This document shows, one piece after another, positions 44,891-53,315 of a stretch of DNA of 64,000 bases. The stretch lies in NCBI GenBank assembly GCA_949282385.1, contig CASDOP010000001.1, positions 186,001 through 250,000 on the forward strand, in the 5' to 3' direction. Source of the DNA: an uncultured Clostridia bacterium. Lineage in GTDB: Bacteria; Bacillota; Clostridia; Christensenellales; Borkfalkiaceae. The notes under the pieces were generated by a model. It did no database searches. It was not told where the DNA came from and saw nothing but the letters and a program-made list of their open reading frames with translations. Made by a program: the position numbers and the translations under genes. Each line of letters starts with the position of its first letter. Position 1 is the stretch's first letter.

Positions 44891-44920
44891 GCGGCGCCGC
44901 AATGTTGCGGCGCCGCTTTA
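44891..44920. terminator. Terminator after the RlmI-like gene
   Basis: GCGGCGCCGCAA and its complement around a 2-nt loop, then TTTA. Between convergent genes. Confidence 0.85.
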
Positions 44921-44965
44921 TTAATTATTATAAAGTTTTGTGCGCGTTGAATAAAACGCATAACA

Positions 44966-46192
44966 TCAAACTACCCAGTTGCCGTCCTTGAATACGGGAA
45001 TTCTCTTACCGTCCTTTGTTATGCCCGTAATGCAAAGGTCCTTGCTGCCTATCATGAAGTCTACGTGTATCATAGAAGAATTTATGCCGAGTTTTTCGCA
45101 TTCTTCGTTGGTGTAATTTTCGTAGTTTTCAAGGCAGTTGTTGAAGCCCCTGCCGAGAGCCAGATGGCAGCTTGCATTCTCGTCGAAAAGGGTGTTATAG
45201 AAGAGAATACCGGTGTTGTTTATGGGCGAATCATAAGAAATCAACGCAACCTCGCCGAGATAAGCCGCACCTTCATCCATTGCAACCATTTTCCTGAGGA
45301 CGTCTTCATTCTTTTCCGCACCGACGTCAACGACTTTGCCGTCCTTGAACTCGACCCAGAAATTTTCTATAAGTTTGCCCTGATAGGATAAAGGCTTCGT
45401 GGAAACGACCTTGCCTTCGGCTCTGCCGCGCATGGGCGACGTAAACACTTCTTCGCTGGGAATATTGGGATTGAAATACACGTTTGCGCCGAGCGTAGTT
45501 TCGCCGCCGCCGCAGAAAATTGCCTTTTCGTTGAGACCTACTACAAAATCGGTGCCGTTTGCGCTCTTGTATTCGAGCGAGTCAAATCTGTAATCGTTGA
45601 GGAACTTGCAGCGACGGGCAAGATTTTCGTTGTGCTTTCTCCACTCTTCAATGGGATCTTCGCTAACGCGGGAAGTCGATAAAATTGCCTCCCACATTTT
45701 TTCTACCGCTTCATCGTCGGAAAGTCCGGGGAATACCTTGCGCGCCCATTCTTTGCCGGGAACGGCGGCAATGCACCACTGATACTTATTTTCTATGGCG
45801 TCGCGGAAAGGCTTTACGAAAGGAAAGCGCGTCATTCCCGATTTAGCTATTTTTTCGCTGTCTGTTCCTGCAAGGCCGTCGGGATCGTCGGAATCCAGCC
45901 AGATAAGGCAGGGAAGTTTATCAACTTTGTACTGCCACTCTGCTTTTTCAATGTCGGTAAACTCACTCATCGTCTCGAGCGAACGATAAATGGCGTTAAC
46001 TTTGCTTACAGGCATATAAGACCATTTTACGGTAACTTTGCGTGCGCCCGCTTTATAGCACTCCTCCGTCACCATCGTAACGAATTCGGGCTGGTCAAGT
46101 CCGCACTGAATTATTACGTCTTGACCTTCCTGAACATTTATACCGCATTTCACGATAAGTTTTGCATATTTTTCTAATCTTTCTTTATTCAT
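44966..46192 (-). CDS. M29-family aminopeptidase
   Basis: Cytosolic metallo-aminopeptidase of the AmpS/PepS/thermophilic M29 family. It begins ERLEKYAKLIVKCGINVQEGQ, the family's N-terminus, and the metal-ligand region is visible: PSEEVFTSPMRGRAEGKV (Glu ligand), YLGEVALIS (Glu), CHLALGRGF (His) and HVDFMIGS (His-Asp). The length of 408 residues is standard. It releases N-terminal residues with broad specificity in known members. It follows a small gene by 1 nt, so they are co-transcribed. A possible gene name is pepS or ampS. Confidence 0.94.
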   Translation of the reverse strand: MNKERLEKYAKLIVKCGINVQEGQDVIIQCGLDQPEFVTMVTEECYKAGARKVTVKWSYMPVSKVNAIYRSLETMSEFTDIEKAEWQYKVDKLPCLIWLDSDDPDGLAGTDSEKIAKSGMTRFPFVKPFRDAIENKYQWCIAAVPGKEWARKVFPGLSDDEAVEKMWEAILSTSRVSEDPIEEWRKHNENLARRCKFLNDYRFDSLEYKSANGTDFVVGLNEKAIFCGGGETTLGANVYFNPNIPSEEVFTSPMRGRAEGKVVSTKPLSYQGKLIENFWVEFKDGKVVDVGAEKNEDVLRKMVAMDEGAAYLGEVALISYDSPINNTGILFYNTLFDENASCHLALGRGFNNCLENYENYTNEECEKLGINSSMIHVDFMIGSKDLCITGITKDGKRIPVFKDGNWVV

Positions 46193-46193
46193 A

Positions 46194-46415
46194 TCAGTTT
46201 TTTAACCCCTTTTCGCGAGATTCTTTATCGAGCTGCAACGCAACCGCCACGAGTTGTTCCTGAGGCGCGTTAGGGTTTTCATTCATAAACCACATCATAT
46301 CATCGAACTCATCGTCCAGACCGAGCGTCATCAGTATCATAAAAACATTCTCCTTGCTAACTCCGCGAGAATGAAGAGCAAATCCGAGCATTTTAGCCTT
46401 ATTGCTTAATTCCAT
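46194..46415 (-). CDS. Small helical hypothetical protein
   Basis: A 73-residue protein starting at the ATG at 46415, which has GGAG upstream; a longer reading frame to 46550 has no such site and runs towards the tRNA. It is mostly helical and acidic with many Met (FMILMTLGLDDEFDDMMWFM). I do not recognise the family. It is translationally coupled to the M29 aminopeptidase. Confidence 0.7.
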   Translation of the reverse strand: MELSNKAKMLGFALHSRGVSKENVFMILMTLGLDDEFDDMMWFMNENPNAPQEQLVAVALQLDKESREKGLKN

Positions 46416-46563
46416 AAAAAATCTCCGCTTTAATATTTTATAAGATTTTATCATTTTAAAAAAAATTTGTAAAGAATAATTGCAAACGCAGCGCAAAAAC
46501 GCTTGCTTTTTTATGAGATTTTTAATAATATAATAAATGGTTGCGACCAATTGTTTCGCTCTT

Positions 46564-46653
46564 GCGGAGATGGCTGAGCGGTTTAAGGCGCACGATTGGA
46601 AATCGTGTTACGGTTAACCCCGTACGGAGGTTCAAATCCTCTTCTCCGCGCCA
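46564..46653 (+). tRNA. tRNA-Ser (anticodon GGA)
   Basis: 90 nt with encoded CCA. Acceptor GCGGAGA pairs with TCTCCGC; loop TTGGAAA between CACGA and TCGTG gives anticodon GGA, reading UCC/UCU; a long variable arm of class II type is present. Its 3' end is duplicated at 46813. Confidence 0.96.
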
Positions 46654-46691
46654 ATACCCCGATATAACAAAAAGTTATATCGGGGTATTTT
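46653..46691 (+). terminator. Terminator of tRNA-Ser
   Basis: AATACCCCGATATAAC and its complement around A5, then TTT. Lies between the tRNA and the displaced 3' end. Confidence 0.9.
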
Positions 46692-46759
46692 CTTTTGCGG
46701 AAGTTTATAGGCTTCAAGGTGAGACAAAAGACTATGCCTGCGAACGCCCAAGGTTTCTT

Positions 46760-46833
46760 ACGAGGGCAAAACAGCGAACACCAATGTTTTTCGTGCCCGC
46801 CGTTCAAGACAGAAATCCTCTTCTCCGCGCCAA
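46760..46833 (-). repeat. tRNA-3'-end-associated repeat, copy B
   Basis: The core (46760-46812, minus-strand sense matching copies A and C: ACGAAAAACATTGG..CGCTGTTTTG) abuts a perfect 21-bp copy of the tRNA-Ser 3' end (46813-46833, AAATCCTCTTCTCCGCGCC). The same 21 bp end the tRNA at 46634-46654, giving a 179-bp direct-repeat unit. The rest of 46692-46759 and 46834-46912 holds nothing I recognise. Confidence 0.75.
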
Positions 46834-46912
46834 ACAAACAACATCCGAAGCTACAACCAATTTTAATTGGCTGAGCGTTCTAATTTATTTTTATCAATAA
46901 AAACTCCTGTTA

Positions 46913-46940
46913 TTGACTTTTAGCTTATATATGGTATAAT
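46913..46940 (+). promoter_or_regulatory. Promoter of the lipoprotein gene
   Basis: TTGACT (46913-46918), 16 bp, extended -10 TGG-TATAAT (46935-46940). Confidence 0.75.
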
Positions 46941-46979
46941 AGACTAACAATATAAGGTAACTAAGCTGAGGTATATTAA

Positions 46980-47852
46980 GTGAGAAAAATTTGTTTTTTA
47001 ATAGTTGCAACCATTCTTTGTTGTCTACTATTTACCGCCTGCAACACGAATGAAAGTAAAAGCAGTTTGGATTTTATTCCAGACAAATATCATTGTGTTG
47101 TTTCTATACCACAGGAATACGATATTGTCTACAATAATAGCGAACTTTTCGGTTCGTCTATGTTCAACGAAAACTTATTTAATGCTGATACTGTAAACGG
47201 AGAACAAAAGAATAACGGATTTATATATTATAATCTGCTTAAAAATGAGCCGTTTAAAATTGTTACACCTATCAGTATTATTCAAAATAAAAACGAAAAC
47301 GGGCAAACTCTAGTCTATTGGAAATTAAATGATGCTCTTTACAAAGACGGTGATAATTATTACTCAGAAAACGAATTTTCTTGTTCGGAAGATACGCAAA
47401 TAACGCCAGTATATTTTGAATTTCGTGCTGTTGGAATGCTACTGTATGAAGTAGATGAAAATGATATGCCAATCGTGCAATATAATGATATTTTTGACGA
47501 TAACGGAATTATAAAAGAACAGGATGGACTTTATTATCTGTACGGAGTTTATGATTTTGAACCTTATCAACAATTCTGGCGAACTAATTTAACGATAAAC
47601 AATTATGTTGTAAATCAAACAAGCGAAAAAGTTGCCGAAAACTACTATAAAGATTTTTATATAATAAATATCGAGATTAACAAAGGAAATCTGTTTAATA
47701 AAGGAAAGATTATAGTTGAAAAACTATATAAGATTGACGGACACGGATATATGACCTACGGTGCGCTGAATATCATTCGAGGCGATGATACAAGTAAATG
47801 CATATACACACTTCCTGTGGGCAATCATGAATTAAAATATACTTTCACATAA
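46980..47852 (+). CDS. Hypothetical lipoprotein
   Basis: A 290-residue protein with a lipoprotein signal peptide: hydrophobic stretch to residue 20 and lipobox FTAC with the lipidated Cys at 21. The mature part is rich in Asn, Asp and Tyr, with no domain I recognise. The start is GTG with TGAGG upstream. The codon use is clearly more AT-rich than that of the neighbouring core genes. With its position just beyond the tRNA-Ser 3'-end duplication this suggests recent acquisition. No terminator of its own is obvious; the hom terminator follows about 190 nt later after AT-rich DNA. Confidence 0.75.
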   Translation: MRKICFLIVATILCCLLFTACNTNESKSSLDFIPDKYHCVVSIPQEYDIVYNNSELFGSSMFNENLFNADTVNGEQKNNGFIYYNLLKNEPFKIVTPISIIQNKNENGQTLVYWKLNDALYKDGDNYYSENEFSCSEDTQITPVYFEFRAVGMLLYEVDENDMPIVQYNDIFDDNGIIKEQDGLYYLYGVYDFEPYQQFWRTNLTINNYVVNQTSEKVAENYYKDFYIINIEINKGNLFNKGKIIVEKLYKIDGHGYMTYGALNIIRGDDTSKCIYTLPVGNHELKYTFT

Positions 47853-48043
47853 ATTACAATTTATTAGCTTGTGTATAATAATGAAATATACAAAATGAAA
47901 TTATAGTCTGCTATACACTTTCGCAACTGTAATTGCTGACTAAAAGACTTTATTAAATTCAGAAAATAGTCTTCAAAAGAAATCTTCAGAAGCAAATTTT
48001 TCAGAAAGTCTTAAATTTTTAGCTCACTTCAATATTTTAGACG

Positions 48044-48075
48044 AAAAAAAGCAGGGCAAACGCCCTGCTTTTTGT
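48044..48075. terminator. Terminator of the panT-coaX-hom operon
   Basis: AAAAAAAGCAGGGC and its complement around a 3-nt loop; A and T runs on both sides. Confidence 0.9.
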
Positions 48076-48079
48076 TTTA

Positions 48080-49366
48080 TTATTCAACTACTCTTATGAC
48101 TGCCGCAACTTTAGCTATATCCTCGCTCGCGTCAATGAGAGAAACTGCCTTTTTGACATTATTTTCTCTCGTTGTATGAGTTATGAATATCAGGGGAACG
48201 CAGCCGTCTTCGCCGATCTGTCCTTCCTGCGACATCTGCGCTACGCTTATGCCGCATTTTGCAAAAATAGAAGAAACCTTTGCAAGCACGCCGGGTTTGT
48301 CCTCAGCCTTGAGACGGATGTAATACGCGCTCTCGAAATTCTCGATAAACTTTGTTGAAGGCGATGCCTCTTCGGTATTTTTGAATGTCGAATACTGATA
48401 ATTCGTATGAGTAGCGCAATAAATAATATCGCCTACTATTGCGCTGCCTGTGGGAAGCGCGCCAGCACCCCTGCCGTACAGCATAACGTCTTCAACGCAG
48501 TCGCCTGTAATATATACGGCGTTATAGCTATCGTTTACGCTTGCAAGGGGATGAGAATTCTTTATAAATGAGGGATGCACCCTTACTTCTATGCCATTAT
48601 CGCCGTTTTTGCCCGTTGCAAGAAGTTTAAGAACGTATCCGAACTTTTTGCCGTATTCTATATCTGTAACCGAAATATCGGTTATACCCTCTCTGTAAAT
48701 CTTAGAGAAAGGTATTTTAGTATGGAATGCAAGGCTGGAAAGTATAGAAAGTTTATATGCGGCATCGTAACCTTCAACATCTGCCGTAGGATTAGCTTCG
48801 GCATAACCGAGTTTCTGTGCTTCCTTTAAAACTTCCTGATAAGAAACGCCTTCGGATGACATTTTTGTGAGAATATAATTGGTAGTGCCGTTTATAATAC
48901 CCATCATGGACAGTATTTTATTGCCCTGAAGGTTGTCAAGAAGCGCGCGTATTACGGGCACGCCACCTACGCAGCTTGCCTCATAGAACAGACCGCAATG
49001 ATTTTTCTTTGCGGCAACTTCAAGCTCGTGATTATATTTGCAGAACAATTCCTTATTGGAAGTTACTACAGATTTGCCAGCGCGAAGACAATCGAGCACA
49101 AAAGTTTTTGCAGGCTCTACGCCGCCCATAACCTCGACAACGATGTCAACGTCGGGATTGCTGCAAATTTCCTGGATATTGCCCGCAACCTTTTCTCTTT
49201 CGACGCCGAGAGCAACCGCCTTTTCAATGTCGCGCTCAAGAACTGCCTCTACCACAATGTCGATTTTATGGTTTTTCTGATAGAACTCGCGGTGTTCTTT
49301 AAGAATTTTATAAGTACCGCCGCCGACAACGCCGAGACCGAGTATCGCAACGCCAACTTTCTTCAT
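48080..49366 (-). CDS. hom: Homoserine dehydrogenase
   Basis: Reduces aspartate semialdehyde to homoserine with NAD(P)H, the branch to threonine and methionine. N-terminal nucleotide-binding GLGVVGGGTY (11-20), substrate motif with the catalytic Lys in YEASCVGGVPVIRALL and GINGTTNYILT nearby, and a C-terminal ACT domain (about 350-428, KPGVLAKVSSIF) for feedback by threonine. The length of 428 residues is usual. CGGAGG precedes the ATG. It lies 1 nt after coaX, an unusual operon partner; the link may be aspartate-derived supply. Confidence 0.96.
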   Translation of the reverse strand: MKKVGVAILGLGVVGGGTYKILKEHREFYQKNHKIDIVVEAVLERDIEKAVALGVEREKVAGNIQEICSNPDVDIVVEVMGGVEPAKTFVLDCLRAGKSVVTSNKELFCKYNHELEVAAKKNHCGLFYEASCVGGVPVIRALLDNLQGNKILSMMGIINGTTNYILTKMSSEGVSYQEVLKEAQKLGYAEANPTADVEGYDAAYKLSILSSLAFHTKIPFSKIYREGITDISVTDIEYGKKFGYVLKLLATGKNGDNGIEVRVHPSFIKNSHPLASVNDSYNAVYITGDCVEDVMLYGRGAGALPTGSAIVGDIIYCATHTNYQYSTFKNTEEASPSTKFIENFESAYYIRLKAEDKPGVLAKVSSIFAKCGISVAQMSQEGQIGEDGCVPLIFITHTTRENNVKKAVSLIDASEDIAKVAAVIRVVE

Positions 49367-49367
49367 A

Positions 49368-50144
49368 TTAATCCTCCGTGTTATTTAGATAATACAGATA
49401 TTTCAGACCTTCGAGCGTAAGCAACTTGTCCACGCTGTCGATACAGGAAATTTCTTTAGCTATAATTTCAGAAAATCCGCCCGTCGCGACGACTTTTACG
49501 CCCTCGCACTTCATTTCGCGCTTGATTTTCTTTACAATATATTCTACCAACCCCGAAAAACCGTAAAAAATGCCTGACTGCATATTTGTTACGGTATTCG
49601 TACCGATAACTTTATCGGGACGCTCAATTTCAACCTTGGGAAGTTTTGCCGTTCCGTTTACAAGGCTGTCCAAAGAACCTTTTATTCCAGGAGCAATAAC
49701 TCCGCCTATAAAACGGCTCTGCTCGTCGATCACATTGAAAGTAGTCGCCGTTCCGAAGTCTATAACAATCAGCGGATAACCATACTTTTTTGCCGCGGCG
49801 ACATTATTGACAACTCTGTCTGCACCTACTTCCCTTGCGTTATCAACTTTGAGGTTCATACCCGTCTTTAAACCCGCGCCTACTATGAGCGGCTTGATTT
49901 TAAGATAGGTCTGACACATTCTTTCGAGCGTATAATCGAGGGGCGGAACGACCGACGAAATTATGCCGCCCGATATGTCGTCAGCACAAAAGCCGTTATT
50001 TTTCAGAATGCTTATCAGCTGACCGCCATACTCGTCTGAAGTCTTTTTGTGTTCGGTTGCAACCCTGAAACTAAGAACGAGGTTGTCGCCGTCAAAGAGG
50101 GCGTATTTTATATTGGTGTTGCCCACGTCGAGACAAATTATCAT
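49368..50144 (-). CDS. coaX: Type III pantothenate kinase
   Basis: Phosphorylates pantothenate in the first step of CoA synthesis; type III enzymes are insensitive to CoA feedback. The ASKHA fold motifs are clear: DVGNTNIKYALFD (6-18, phosphate 1), GADRVVNNVAA, and VIDFGTATTFNVID (phosphate 2). The length of 258 residues is standard. It overlaps panT by 4 nt (ATGA), so uptake and phosphorylation of pantothenate are coupled. Confidence 0.96.
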   Translation of the reverse strand: MIICLDVGNTNIKYALFDGDNLVLSFRVATEHKKTSDEYGGQLISILKNNGFCADDISGGIISSVVPPLDYTLERMCQTYLKIKPLIVGAGLKTGMNLKVDNAREVGADRVVNNVAAAKKYGYPLIVIDFGTATTFNVIDEQSRFIGGVIAPGIKGSLDSLVNGTAKLPKVEIERPDKVIGTNTVTNMQSGIFYGFSGLVEYIVKKIKREMKCEGVKVVATGGFSEIIAKEISCIDSVDKLLTLEGLKYLYYLNNTED

Positions 50145-50794
50145 TTACAATCTTCCTGATTAACACATTTCTTCTTGTTTTTGGTAACAAAATACTGCTT
50201 AGAAACAACGTTGTACACCGCATTAAGCGCAGGCGCAACGATTAAATTTATAGCTAATTCGACAAAGAAATTGAACGTTACGAGCGTAATGCAGATATAC
50301 ACAAAGATGTTCATTGTCGATGCGTCATACATCATGTAAATAGTATCATACATGCACAAGCAGCCGAGAATGAAGAGCGCGGTATTAACCACAGGTATAA
50401 GCGCAGCTGCAACAAAAGTTGCCACATATACGTTTTTGCGCGAAATGAGCTTGAATACAAGTCCGGCAACAAATCCTGCAACGGTAACTTTAAAAAGGCA
50501 GATCAAAGTGGTAATTACGGGACTTTCAGTCCAGATAAGAACATAAAAAGGACTTAAACCTTGAATAACCTGAATAAGAACGACTATGCCGTTGCCAAGT
50601 CCGAGAATTGCGCCTGCGACTGGTCCGAGAACCAATGCGCCAAGCGCAACGGGTATAAGCGAAAAGTTTAACGAAACGGGACCGATCGTAAAACTGCCGC
50701 CAAATGCCTGTAAAACAATAACAAGTGCCAGAAGCACGCCTAACGTCGCAATATAGCGAGCGTTGAATAAGGTATTTTTCTTTACCTTTTCCAT
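50141..50794 (-). CDS. panT: ECF transporter S component, probably pantothenate-specific
   Basis: Membrane substrate-binding subunit of an energy-coupling factor transporter, with six membrane segments in 217 residues. The N-terminal pattern LGVLLALVIVLQAFGG..GPVSLNFSLIPVALGALVLGPVAGAILG is typical of S components. Specificity for pantothenate is inferred from overlap with coaX. I start at the ATG at 50794, which has GGAGG five bases upstream; the ATG at 50806 would place that site within the coding region. The shared EcfAAT module is not in this window. Confidence 0.85.
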   Translation of the reverse strand: MEKVKKNTLFNARYIATLGVLLALVIVLQAFGGSFTIGPVSLNFSLIPVALGALVLGPVAGAILGLGNGIVVLIQVIQGLSPFYVLIWTESPVITTLICLFKVTVAGFVAGLVFKLISRKNVYVATFVAAALIPVVNTALFILGCLCMYDTIYMMYDASTMNIFVYICITLVTFNFFVELAINLIVAPALNAVYNVVSKQYFVTKNKKKCVNQEDCK

Positions 50795-50855
50795 AAAAAC
50801 CTCCATCGGATTTCTTAACGAATATCCGCAGAAAAAAAATTATTATACTTATGCA

Positions 50856-50884
50856 CGGTCGGAATTAACTATTAATTTCCGCCG
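50856..50884 (-). ncRNA. Leader hairpin with two bulged A, resembling the pan RNA motif
   Basis: On the minus strand CGG-CGGAA-(A)-TTAA pairs with TTAA-TTCCG-(A)-CCG around a TAG loop, leaving one unpaired A in each strand. It lies in the ~110-nt leader of panT-coaX. The known pan motif of Firmicutes is a hairpin with two bulged A upstream of pantothenate genes; the match is by memory of that description only. Confidence 0.45.
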
Positions 50885-50912
50885 AAAGTACCTCTTTTAA
50901 TTATACTTGTTG

Positions 50913-50941
50913 ATTATATCATTGAAAAATCATTATGGCAA
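50913..50941 (-). promoter_or_regulatory. Promoter of the panT-coaX-hom operon
   Basis: On the minus strand TTGCCA (50936-50941), 17 bp, extended -10 TGA-TATAAT (50913-50918). Confidence 0.75.
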
Positions 50942-51061
50942 GCGATTGAACGCCGCAGTAACATTTTTTAGACAAAACAAATATTATTAAGTATAGAGAA
51001 AACTGCAAGGCACTCAAATTTTGTACATATCGCCTTGCAGAGCATTCACAGGAGGAAATAT

Positions 51062-51280
51062 ATGAATATTTTTTCGCAGTTTGGCGGCTGCAACAGCTGC
51101 CTTTGGATACTCATTCTGTTGCTCATAGCGGCGAGCTGTGCAGATAACGGGCTTGAAAGCGTGCTTTCCGGCAGTTGCACGCCCATACTTATCGCACTTA
51201 TTTACACCATGTGGAAAAACGGTACGCTGAGTAACCTTTTCTGCGGTAACTGCTGCGGTTGCGGCTGCAACTGCAAATAA
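51062..51280 (+). CDS. Small Cys-rich membrane protein
   Basis: A 72-residue protein with AGGAGG eight bases before its ATG and its own terminator. Membrane segment at about 13-27 (LWILILLLIAAS), a second weaker one at about 40-52, and a C-terminal Cys cluster CGNCCGCGCNC. Ten Cys in all, two of them (C10, C13) near the start. I do not know the family. The terminal Cys cluster could bind metal or be cross-linked at the surface. Confidence 0.75.
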   Translation: MNIFSQFGGCNSCLWILILLLIAASCADNGLESVLSGSCTPILIALIYTMWKNGTLSNLFCGNCCGCGCNCK

Positions 51281-51283
51281 ACA

Positions 51284-51313
51284 AAGGGCGGGCTGCATTA
51301 AGCAGCCCGCCTT
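51284..51313. terminator. Terminator between the Cys-rich gene and the NUDIX gene
   Basis: GGCGGGCTGC and its complement around a 5-nt loop, with A and T on the flanks. Convergent genes share it. Confidence 0.85.
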
Positions 51314-51317
51314 AAAT

Positions 51318-51851
51318 TTATTTTAAAAATTTATCTTTGTAAAAATAATATGCCACGATGGTTTTCGCATCTTTTATGCGTCCGTCGGCAACCATCTCTC
51401 CCACTTTTTCAAACGGAATGAATTCCACTCCGAGGAATTCGCCGTCGTCTAAATTCTGTCCTACAAAACTTCCGCCTTCGGCATAAAAAATATGAATAAT
51501 TTCGTCCGTATATCCCGGGGTAGGATATATTCTGCAAAGCGGAATAATTTTTTCCGCCTTGTAACCCGTTTCCTCTTCGAGTTCGCGCATAGCTGAAACG
51601 TCCGCGCGCTCTCCTTCGTTGAGTTTTCCTGCAGGTATTTCATACAATTCTTCGCCGTAAAGATAACGATACTGTTTAACGAGAGCTATTTTACCCTCTT
51701 TAACGAAAAGAACAGCAGCGCCTCCGCTGTGTCTTATACACTCGCGGAAAGCGCTGCGCCCGTCAGGAAGAGAAACTTCGTCGACGTCGAGCTTTAAAAT
51801 TTTTCCGTCGAAAATGCGGCGTGAAGATATTTTTTTCTCGAAAAAACTCAT
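51318..51851 (-). CDS. NUDIX hydrolase, ADP-ribose pyrophosphatase type
   Basis: Hydrolyses nucleoside diphosphates linked to another moiety, most likely ADP-ribose to AMP and ribose-5-phosphate. The Nudix box is complete: GKLNEGERADVSAMRELEEE and the following TGY, with the metal-binding REXXEE. The N-terminal KLDVDEVSLPDGR is typical of the NudF/ADPRase group. The length of 177 residues is normal. It overlaps the upstream gene by 4 nt (ATGA). Confidence 0.93.
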   Translation of the reverse strand: MSFFEKKISSRRIFDGKILKLDVDEVSLPDGRSAFRECIRHSGGAAVLFVKEGKIALVKQYRYLYGEELYEIPAGKLNEGERADVSAMRELEEETGYKAEKIIPLCRIYPTPGYTDEIIHIFYAEGGSFVGQNLDDGEFLGVEFIPFEKVGEMVADGRIKDAKTIVAYYFYKDKFLK

Positions 51852-52609
51852 ACGGCGCTCTCGTACTCTTCAATGCTCTCAAAAAGCGTTCCGACATTCT
51901 GGCTTACGCTGTTATTATATAATATGTAATAGTTGTAACCGCATATCAGAGCGTTTGCAAGGTCGAAATTACCTGTTTTAAGCGCCTTTGTTATTTCCGT
52001 AAGCATTTTATATCCCGCCTCTTTATCCTCGGCAGGTATTGAACTTTCCAAAATAAACTGTTTTTCCTGCGCAATGAGCAGAGAAATTGCAGAAAGCATT
52101 CCTGCTTTAGCAGAATTTGTCTGAACACTCTGCTGTTCTTCAAACACTTCTTCCTTTTGCTCTTTCTCTTCTTCAAGTTCTTTTGCAAAAACTGCTTTGA
52201 TAATTTTTTCAAGGTTATCTATAATCAAATCGCAGAAAGCATAAAAACTGCCGTAAAAACTGCCGTCGTCCGAAAAATATTTCTGTAAAAACCAGTTAAA
52301 ATTGATTGTATCCCTGTCAATTTCAACAAGTAGACAGAATATAAACGCGAGTTTATCCTGGGCAGATTCGGGCAAAATTACCACTCCGCGGTTATTGAAA
52401 CCGTCGGAAACGTCCAGAAGACACTGAGCTTTTGCCGTAAGGTAATCAAAATCGGCAGAAACCGAAGTAAAAAGCTGATAGAGCGTGCGACTGTTGACAA
52501 TAGACTTCAGAACGTCCTTTATTTTTGTCGTCGCCATAATAAATTTGCAATTTTTTACTTCTTCGCACTTATTTATAAAGTCTTTAATCTGCTGTTTTAC
52601 GTCTTCCAT
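51848..52609 (-). CDS. Hypothetical cytosolic protein
   Basis: A 253-residue, largely helical and acidic protein without membrane segments or known motifs. A Glu-rich low-complexity patch (ELEEEKEQKEEVFEE, about 140-154) divides an N-terminal half from a C-terminal helical half. It is translationally coupled to the NUDIX gene. AAAGGTG precedes the ATG. I cannot name it or offer a function. Confidence 0.75.
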   Translation of the reverse strand: MEDVKQQIKDFINKCEEVKNCKFIMATTKIKDVLKSIVNSRTLYQLFTSVSADFDYLTAKAQCLLDVSDGFNNRGVVILPESAQDKLAFIFCLLVEIDRDTINFNWFLQKYFSDDGSFYGSFYAFCDLIIDNLEKIIKAVFAKELEEEKEQKEEVFEEQQSVQTNSAKAGMLSAISLLIAQEKQFILESSIPAEDKEAGYKMLTEITKALKTGNFDLANALICGYNYYILYNNSVSQNVGTLFESIEEYESAV

Positions 52610-52684
52610 TTTAACACCTTTCGACTGATTTTATAATATTATATCACAAAGCTCACCAAAATAAAATATTTTAAGACAAATATC

Positions 52685-52713
52685 TTGATTTTAAAATAAT
52701 AATTATGTATAAT
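52685..52713 (+). promoter_or_regulatory. Promoter of the DUF4364 gene
   Basis: TTGATT (52685-52690), 17 bp, TATAAT (52708-52713). Confidence 0.75.
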
Positions 52714-52754
52714 AACAGTACTTTTCTTTACAGGAGAAAAATTATTATACTTTT

Positions 52755-53279
52755 ATGATTAAGTCGGGCGAAACATCCATCAACAAATTAATAATACTTT
52801 TTGTTTTCGACAAAATGGAAAGCGCCCTGTCGGAAAGAACTATTGTAGACATGTGCTCCACTTCTAACGACTGGATGGGGTACATGGACTGCGTGAACGT
52901 AATCCACAAACTGCTTGACGACAATTTTATTTGCATTGTAAACGAAGACGAAGACACACTATACACCATAACACCCGACGGTCGCGAAACGCTTGCAAAC
53001 TTCTTTATAAACATACCTAAAAGCATACGAGAAGAAATATCCATTTTCGTAAAGAAAAACAGCGCAAAATACAGAAACAGGCAGGAGTGCCGCTCAGACT
53101 ATTTCCAGAACAAAGACGGCACATATACAGTTTTTCTTAAAATACTTGCTCCAGTACAACCCATGCTCGAGCTTAAATTTGTTGTTCCAGACAGAAAAAC
53201 AGCAAATAAAATATACAAAAAATGGGAAGAAAAAGCAGCGGACGTATATTCTGTAATATACGAAAATCTCTGCGACTGA
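52755..53279 (+). CDS. DUF4364 family protein (winged-helix-like)
   Basis: A 174-residue protein matching the clostridial DUF4364 family: the N-terminal half (about 1-85) looks like a winged helix (KLIILFVFDKME..VIHKLLDDNFI..YTITPDGRETL), the C-terminal half is alpha/beta. Family function is unknown; a DNA-binding role is a guess from the fold. AGGAG lies 16 nt from the ATG, unusually far, so the start is a little uncertain. A TSCPD gene follows 36 nt later. Confidence 0.82.
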   Translation: MIKSGETSINKLIILFVFDKMESALSERTIVDMCSTSNDWMGYMDCVNVIHKLLDDNFICIVNEDEDTLYTITPDGRETLANFFINIPKSIREEISIFVKKNSAKYRNRQECRSDYFQNKDGTYTVFLKILAPVQPMLELKFVVPDRKTANKIYKKWEEKAADVYSVIYENLCD

Positions 53280-53315
53280 CCCTATTGCTAGCAGCGTGGC
53301 TGCAAGGAGGAAAAA

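Noticed and set aside
48044..49400. T-box leader for homoserine dehydrogenase
   Set aside because: hom starts 1 nt after coaX within an operon; there is no leader of its own.
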